Below, one piece after another: positions 50,301 to 56,300 of a stretch of 64,000 nt of DNA. The first letter of the stretch is position 1. Each line of letters begins with the position of its first letter. The stretch is taken from the NCBI RefSeq assembly GCF_963576615.1, contig NC_088711.1, forward strand, positions 39,428,621-39,492,620, given 5' to 3'. The notes below the pieces were generated by a model that searched no databases, was not told where the DNA came from, and saw only the letters and a list, made by a program, of their open reading frames with translations. The translations under genes and the position numbers were made by a program. Source of the stretch: Watersipora subatra (taxonomy: Eukaryota > Bryozoa > Gymnolaemata > Cheilostomatida > Watersiporidae).

Positions 50301-53300
50301 CCAAAACCACTTGTGAGATGGAAGCTATACAGTAAAACTACGGCGGAGTAATATCTTAACTGGTATTAGTAGTACTGGTGGTAATAGTAGTAGTAATAGT
50401 AGTAGTAGTGATTGTAGTAGAAGTGGTTATATTAGCGGTTGAGGAAAAGAAATTTAGTCAAAAAAATGTTTTGTGACAGTTTTCAAACTTATTCACGCGT
50501 TTTATTTGTAGTTTCTTGACTCGAGCAATCTCCACGAAGAAGCAAAGAGTTATAGTTGCCCTTATTGGAGCGATACAGCAGAGGCCTGCCCTTGTCCCGC
50601 TCCTCACCATGACCAACAGCAAGGAACAGGTTAGCAAATATTGCATACAGTGTAAATCATTGGAAACTTTCCATCTAGGATACTCTTACATGTTCGTTCA
50701 TGGATTGCAGAATAGGCATGAGAATTGTCACGAAAGACACGTGTTCGCAATGACCTTCACCCTTTAATGTATTCATCTATACGTTATTTACCATTAGAAG
50801 TGCCCAGGGAGCTTCTTGACTGTTTGCTGTGCTAGACTAGACTAATATATTTCACTGAAAGATTATGTCACAAACAAGTCAGCAATGAATCAGACAACAC
50901 ACAATCAGAAAAACAATATTATGGATTGCCACATTGAAAGCATAACAAAATAACTATTCTGCGCTAGCTTGTAAAAACTGTTGATTCACATAATGTGTTG
51001 CATCAGCTGACATACAGGTGTGATTGATGATCATGAATAATCAAAGAATACAAACATTAGTACATTACGCACTCCATGTTCTTTTACTATAGTATGGTTA
51101 TATAGAATTCTTTAGCTACCAAATATGAATTTGTTGCTCATGTGCAAGATCGGACATATTGTTTTGACTGTTCTCCAGCTAGATATCGCGGTATTAACAT
51201 TTAGCTTGAATTCCAAGGAGTTTTAAAGGAAGCGCAGCTGTCTAAAGGCCTCATCAGGCTTCGCGTGAATGATCCATGAAAATGCTATTAGGGGGTACAT
51301 TTAGTTGGGATAAAAAATTAGTGATTACGAGTGAAATTAGAAGTGCATTAACTTATAACTTAACGCATTAACTCATGCTTTGTAGACACCTTTGTTTCTG
51401 TCTGTTACAACTGGCTCAGCGTGGCTTACAGACCTGCTTGTCAAGATGCATTGTGACTGTGATACCCTCTGTCGATATGAGGTGAGTCAGACATTTTACT
51501 ATGTTCGCTGTATTTAGGGTCTGATGCACATTTATACAAGTAAGGAATTTGCAAAAATGCTAGATTTTGATCAGAATAATAGTTGTCGGGATGAGTTATT
51601 TCAATGTAGGTTTTAATCATGATCAGCTAACTTATATAATAGCTTAGTATGAATGCTTCATCATTGAGGAGAACCGATAACAAGAAAGGGCTATATTTGT
51701 ATAGATCCTGGGCTAGATCACTTGAGATTGGATTATTATTTGAGGTGATGTTATTGCCAGGACATTTTTTAGATTGACAAAACTTGATCGTTGTTGAAAT
51801 GCTCAAAAGAAAAGACATCTTTTTCTTTTGAGCGTTTTACCCACGATCAATTTTGCCAATTTTTCTTGAAGTTTATGCAAAGATTACCTCACTTTACCTT
51901 GCTTCCGAAGGGCGATCGCTAAGCGGATGTTTGGTATAAATCAAATTTCACCAAACCTTTAGAAAAGTCGTCGACAAAAATATTTTGCTGATGGTGGTAA
52001 TAACGGCGCTTATGAATTACGAAAAGTTGAGGTTTACCTCTATGGCTTGAATTAAAGTGATTTTCTAAAGCGATAACAACCGTTTCGGTAGCCGTTGGGC
52101 AAAAAACTGTTCGAGTTAGCAGAGTTGAGGTCGAGTTATCTAAAGCAATTTATCATTATGTGGGAACGGACCAAAAAACCGTTCGAGTTAACCATGTGTT
52201 CGAGCTATCCGAGGGCGAGTTATCCATGTTTGACTTTATTTGACTTATCTTTTAATAGAATCGTAATATGACACTTTGTAGATCTGTTAGTAACAGTATA
52301 CATGCATTGGTGTGCATCAGCCATGTTCTTTGTTAGTGCATAAAATATAGTAGCTATGAATATAAGAAATTCTGTCTTATGATTTTATGGCATACATGTC
52401 TCTATGTAAACTTAGGATTTCTCCTAGTTCCCAAATATTGCCCAGTTTCGCTGGACCAATGAATCATAAATTTCTATAGAATAAAATGTTCTTTTTGTCA
52501 CTGTTATTAATTGCTCCAGATTTCTCGACTTTACAAGGTTTTAGTTACAATGTTTCCATAGTGCAAGCGATGCATAGTTGGAGTTGTTGTTGGTAAAACT
52601 TTTAATGGACATTTGCATCCTGTGGTTAAGGATTATTATTATCTGTTGTTAAGAAAGATAAGGAATTCTACGTCAGAGATCATAGCTGTTCACTCCCGTC
52701 TCGCTTATCAGCATGTTTTTGAAATAGGAACGATTAAAGCTTGGAAAATATTTTGAAGCGCGTCATTTTCATACACATAATTCTCAAGGCCGTTTTCATC
52801 TTTTGCAAACATAAGACATTTGATAAAAATTTTCTACTAACAAAATTCGTTTGACTCGCTACTTTTGCATTTGTGGATGATGCAAGCTTGCTGATTAACT
52901 GTGTTCTGGAAACAGTCAGTGTCAAGCTTGCAAATCGTACAAAGGTAACAGCTGAAAGCAATGTTATGCTGCAGATCTGTGAAGGGCAAGTGGAGTATCT
53001 GTCAGCGCTACACTATGCTAGCAAGTTTGGAGACCGTCACCTCAAGGAGCTTAAAGCTATCCTCGGCTCTAAAAGTGTTGATGTGAATGCATTAAGTCGA
53101 TCAGGTAGGCTCATCTGAAAGCAGTGCGCTACTTTGTTCAACAATGTCGGTTGTCCGTGAAAAGCGTCCAATGCTTTGTCTAACGATATCCACTGTCCAC
53201 TCCTTTATGAAATACTGTCTACTGCTTTGTTCATCCATTGTTCGCTTCTTAAAGTAATGTTCTGCTTTGTAGTAAGGCCTACTTTGTCCAAGCGTTGACC

Positions 53301-56300
53301 AATTGTTTAGCCTACTTTTCATTCCAGTGCTTCAGCAAATGGTATCTTGTCCATTGTCAAGCAGTGTTCACTCACAAGTTCAAAGTGCCTTTGTTCAGCC
53401 CTGGAGCTTTGTAGGGCTGTATGTTTATCTGCTGTAGGTGTATTGGTGACCAGAGTGACAAGTTATTAATTGAATGACTTCTAGCATTGCTTTGGCCGTA
53501 AAGGAAGGGTTTTACATGCCCTTAAGCTGTTGAGATAAATCAGATTGTCGCCATCACAATGAGAATCGTAAATAAGAACTGTCTAGACACTCGTATTACA
53601 AAATTTGGTGAATTCACAATTAATTGTCAGTAAAGCTGAGCTTATTTGGGCATCTCTCGCAGGTGATTTTGGCAAGCCATAAGCTATCACAGCTGGATGT
53701 TTTTTAATGTTCCTGTCCTATTAGCAGAAATCCCTCTTCGAGAAATACCGTAATAGGCTTGTACTAAATTGTCAGCATTTATGAAGCTAGATTGCCAATG
53801 ATTAAACTCCTGTATAGCAATAGTATTCTGACAACATTATTGATGCTATGCCATTGGCTGTGTATTTAAATGGCTTCAGTGACCTACTCCAGTTGAAATA
53901 GGTTGAGTGGAGTACGCAAAGTTCGATAACTCATACATTAACATGGATAACTGAAGGCTAGTTCACACTATATCGGCGTATGACGGCGGCGTTCTTTCGG
54001 CAGTCATCGTTGATTATGTGAACTGCATGCCGATGACATCGATGAAGCAACGGAGGAAAAGTCGGGAAAGTTTGCAGCTGTCCAAACTTTTCCAATATTT
54101 CGCCGAGCGTCGCCAACCTTCTGTACAGTGTGAACCGTTTGGGCGATACTAATTCGTAGTCAACTATGCTGATTTATTTATTTCTGTTTATGATAGTCGT
54201 GGCGAGACTAGTATTTGACTCGAGCGCGCGAAAGCAAAGAGATTTCTTTGTGAAAAATTAGACCATTACGCCGCGGAGTATTTGCTGATGCAAACGCAGA
54301 TGGGTTTGGGATAGTATGAAGATCGTTATCATCGGCGATCACTGGAAGTATTGTGGCATCAACACCGAGATTCACCAATATAGTGTGAACCAGCCTTCAG
54401 TAGTAAAAGGCTATATATAGTACTAGATAACACTGGTATTAATAGGCTGTCATGCTTCTGGCAATATCTCTATTCTTCCAAGCATTGCAGCCATAGCGTT
54501 ATGTCATACAGCTATGCTGTTATGTCACACAACTATGCTGTTATGTCATACAGCTATGCTGTTATGTCACACAACTATGCTGTTATGTCATTCAGCTATA
54601 ATGCCATGTCAACTCCCAACTTGAATAATTTTGCGCACATCGAAGCCGGTTAGTTGCAGGGATATAAGCATTAGACCTGAACTTACGTCGCCATGGTGAT
54701 CTGCACACATAGAGAAACTCTTTGGATGTGTGGCATGATATTTTATTGGTGAAGAGTCGAATTTTTAATTGCTATTATTTTGTCCTCCGAATGCTTAGGT
54801 AAATTCTGATGTGTGTTTAAACGATAAGTTAGCAAAGTTTAATTGCTCACTCGCGAATATCGAATAAGACCTGCAGAATTGATATGAAAATGGTCTTTGA
54901 AAACTATTACAAACCTCATTTGATTTAATGCTGAATGCTAAATTTGCTTTCGTTATTCTGCTAATTGTTTAATCTACAATTCAAACTGAAGGCCCTTTGT
55001 TAAGGAAGGTTGCTGTCATATCGAGACAAATCATGTTTTCTAATGATAAATAGTTTTTTCCATCAAACTATTAATATTTTGAGGAATATTGAGAATATTG
55101 ATATTATTTGAGGCCACCACTAGTTAGACGACTGGCTTTACATAACTAGACGATTCCTATAGCGACTGGTAAATCAATACCCGTATCATAGCGTAATGAC
55201 ATTTATGAAAGTATGCAAACCTTGTATCTTTAAACAGGAATGACTGCCTTGCATCTGGCGCTCTGGAGGCATGGAGAGACTGATGGAAAAACTAAAAAAT
55301 TGATAGACAGCAGAAAAGTTATCAAAGAGCTGCTGGATGCAGGAGCCAGCTGTACCATATCTGTGAGTATTCTTGCGATTCTTACGTTGTTGGTGGTGAA
55401 AATTAGGGTATCGATCGAATCTATCTCGACAGGACATCACTGGCTATGTGTTTACATTTACAAGTTACACAAACTTCAAAGTTTGTGGACTTCGAACGAG
55501 ATTTATTCTGCTATTACACATTGAAAAACATGGATTAGCCAGAGAGATGTGTGTCCGTCTTGGCTAAGGTCTTCTATATCTACTCAACTCACATAAATTA
55601 GTAAGAAGGAATTGAGCACACCACAATTGTCACTGTACCAGCATGACATTTCGACCACAGCATGACCACTGTTACAGTACCAGCGGTCATTTTAACAGGA
55701 TTGATTTAATATCAGCTGTTGCCGTTTGTAAAGGGCACTTGTTATAGGAGTAAGTCTGCCCCCTGCCAGTGTTGTGTCAGCAACATTGAATCACTATCAC
55801 TATTGTTACTCAACAGGGTACATCTTAGTTGTTGGCTATCAGATCAGAACATTACTGTAATGTAGGAGTTGTCACCCTTTTTTACTCATTAAATTCTTCA
55901 TTTTCAGCTGTCGTAAAATGGCTACATTCAGAATTTTCACAGTTGAAACATTCTGTGCAATTCACAAAATTTTGTTGGCTATATTTAGGATAACAAGACC
56001 GGGAAGTCTTGCCTCCATTTTGCCGTAGAGAGCGGTTCCCTCGACATAACTAGGATGGTGCTTGAATCCAAGTGTCACGTCGAATCTCTGATCGACCAGA
56101 AGAACTATGATCGCAGAACTCCGCTGCACTTTGCTGTCTCGCTTCGCAGGATATCGGAGGAAAACAAAGTTGACCTTGTCAAATATCTTATATCGAAGGG
56201 TGCCAACAAGAGCTCTAAAGATAAAAATAAACTTACGCCCAAGGATTTAGTCAGTCCGAAGGAAACCAAGGTGAGCAGAAGCTATGCACCGTTTTTTTTT

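Larger units (their letters stand above)
53105..55237 (+). other. intron 11
   Basis: Contains a family C MITE (53951-54400) and a tandem repeat (54490-54600). Otherwise nothing recognised. Confidence 0.45.
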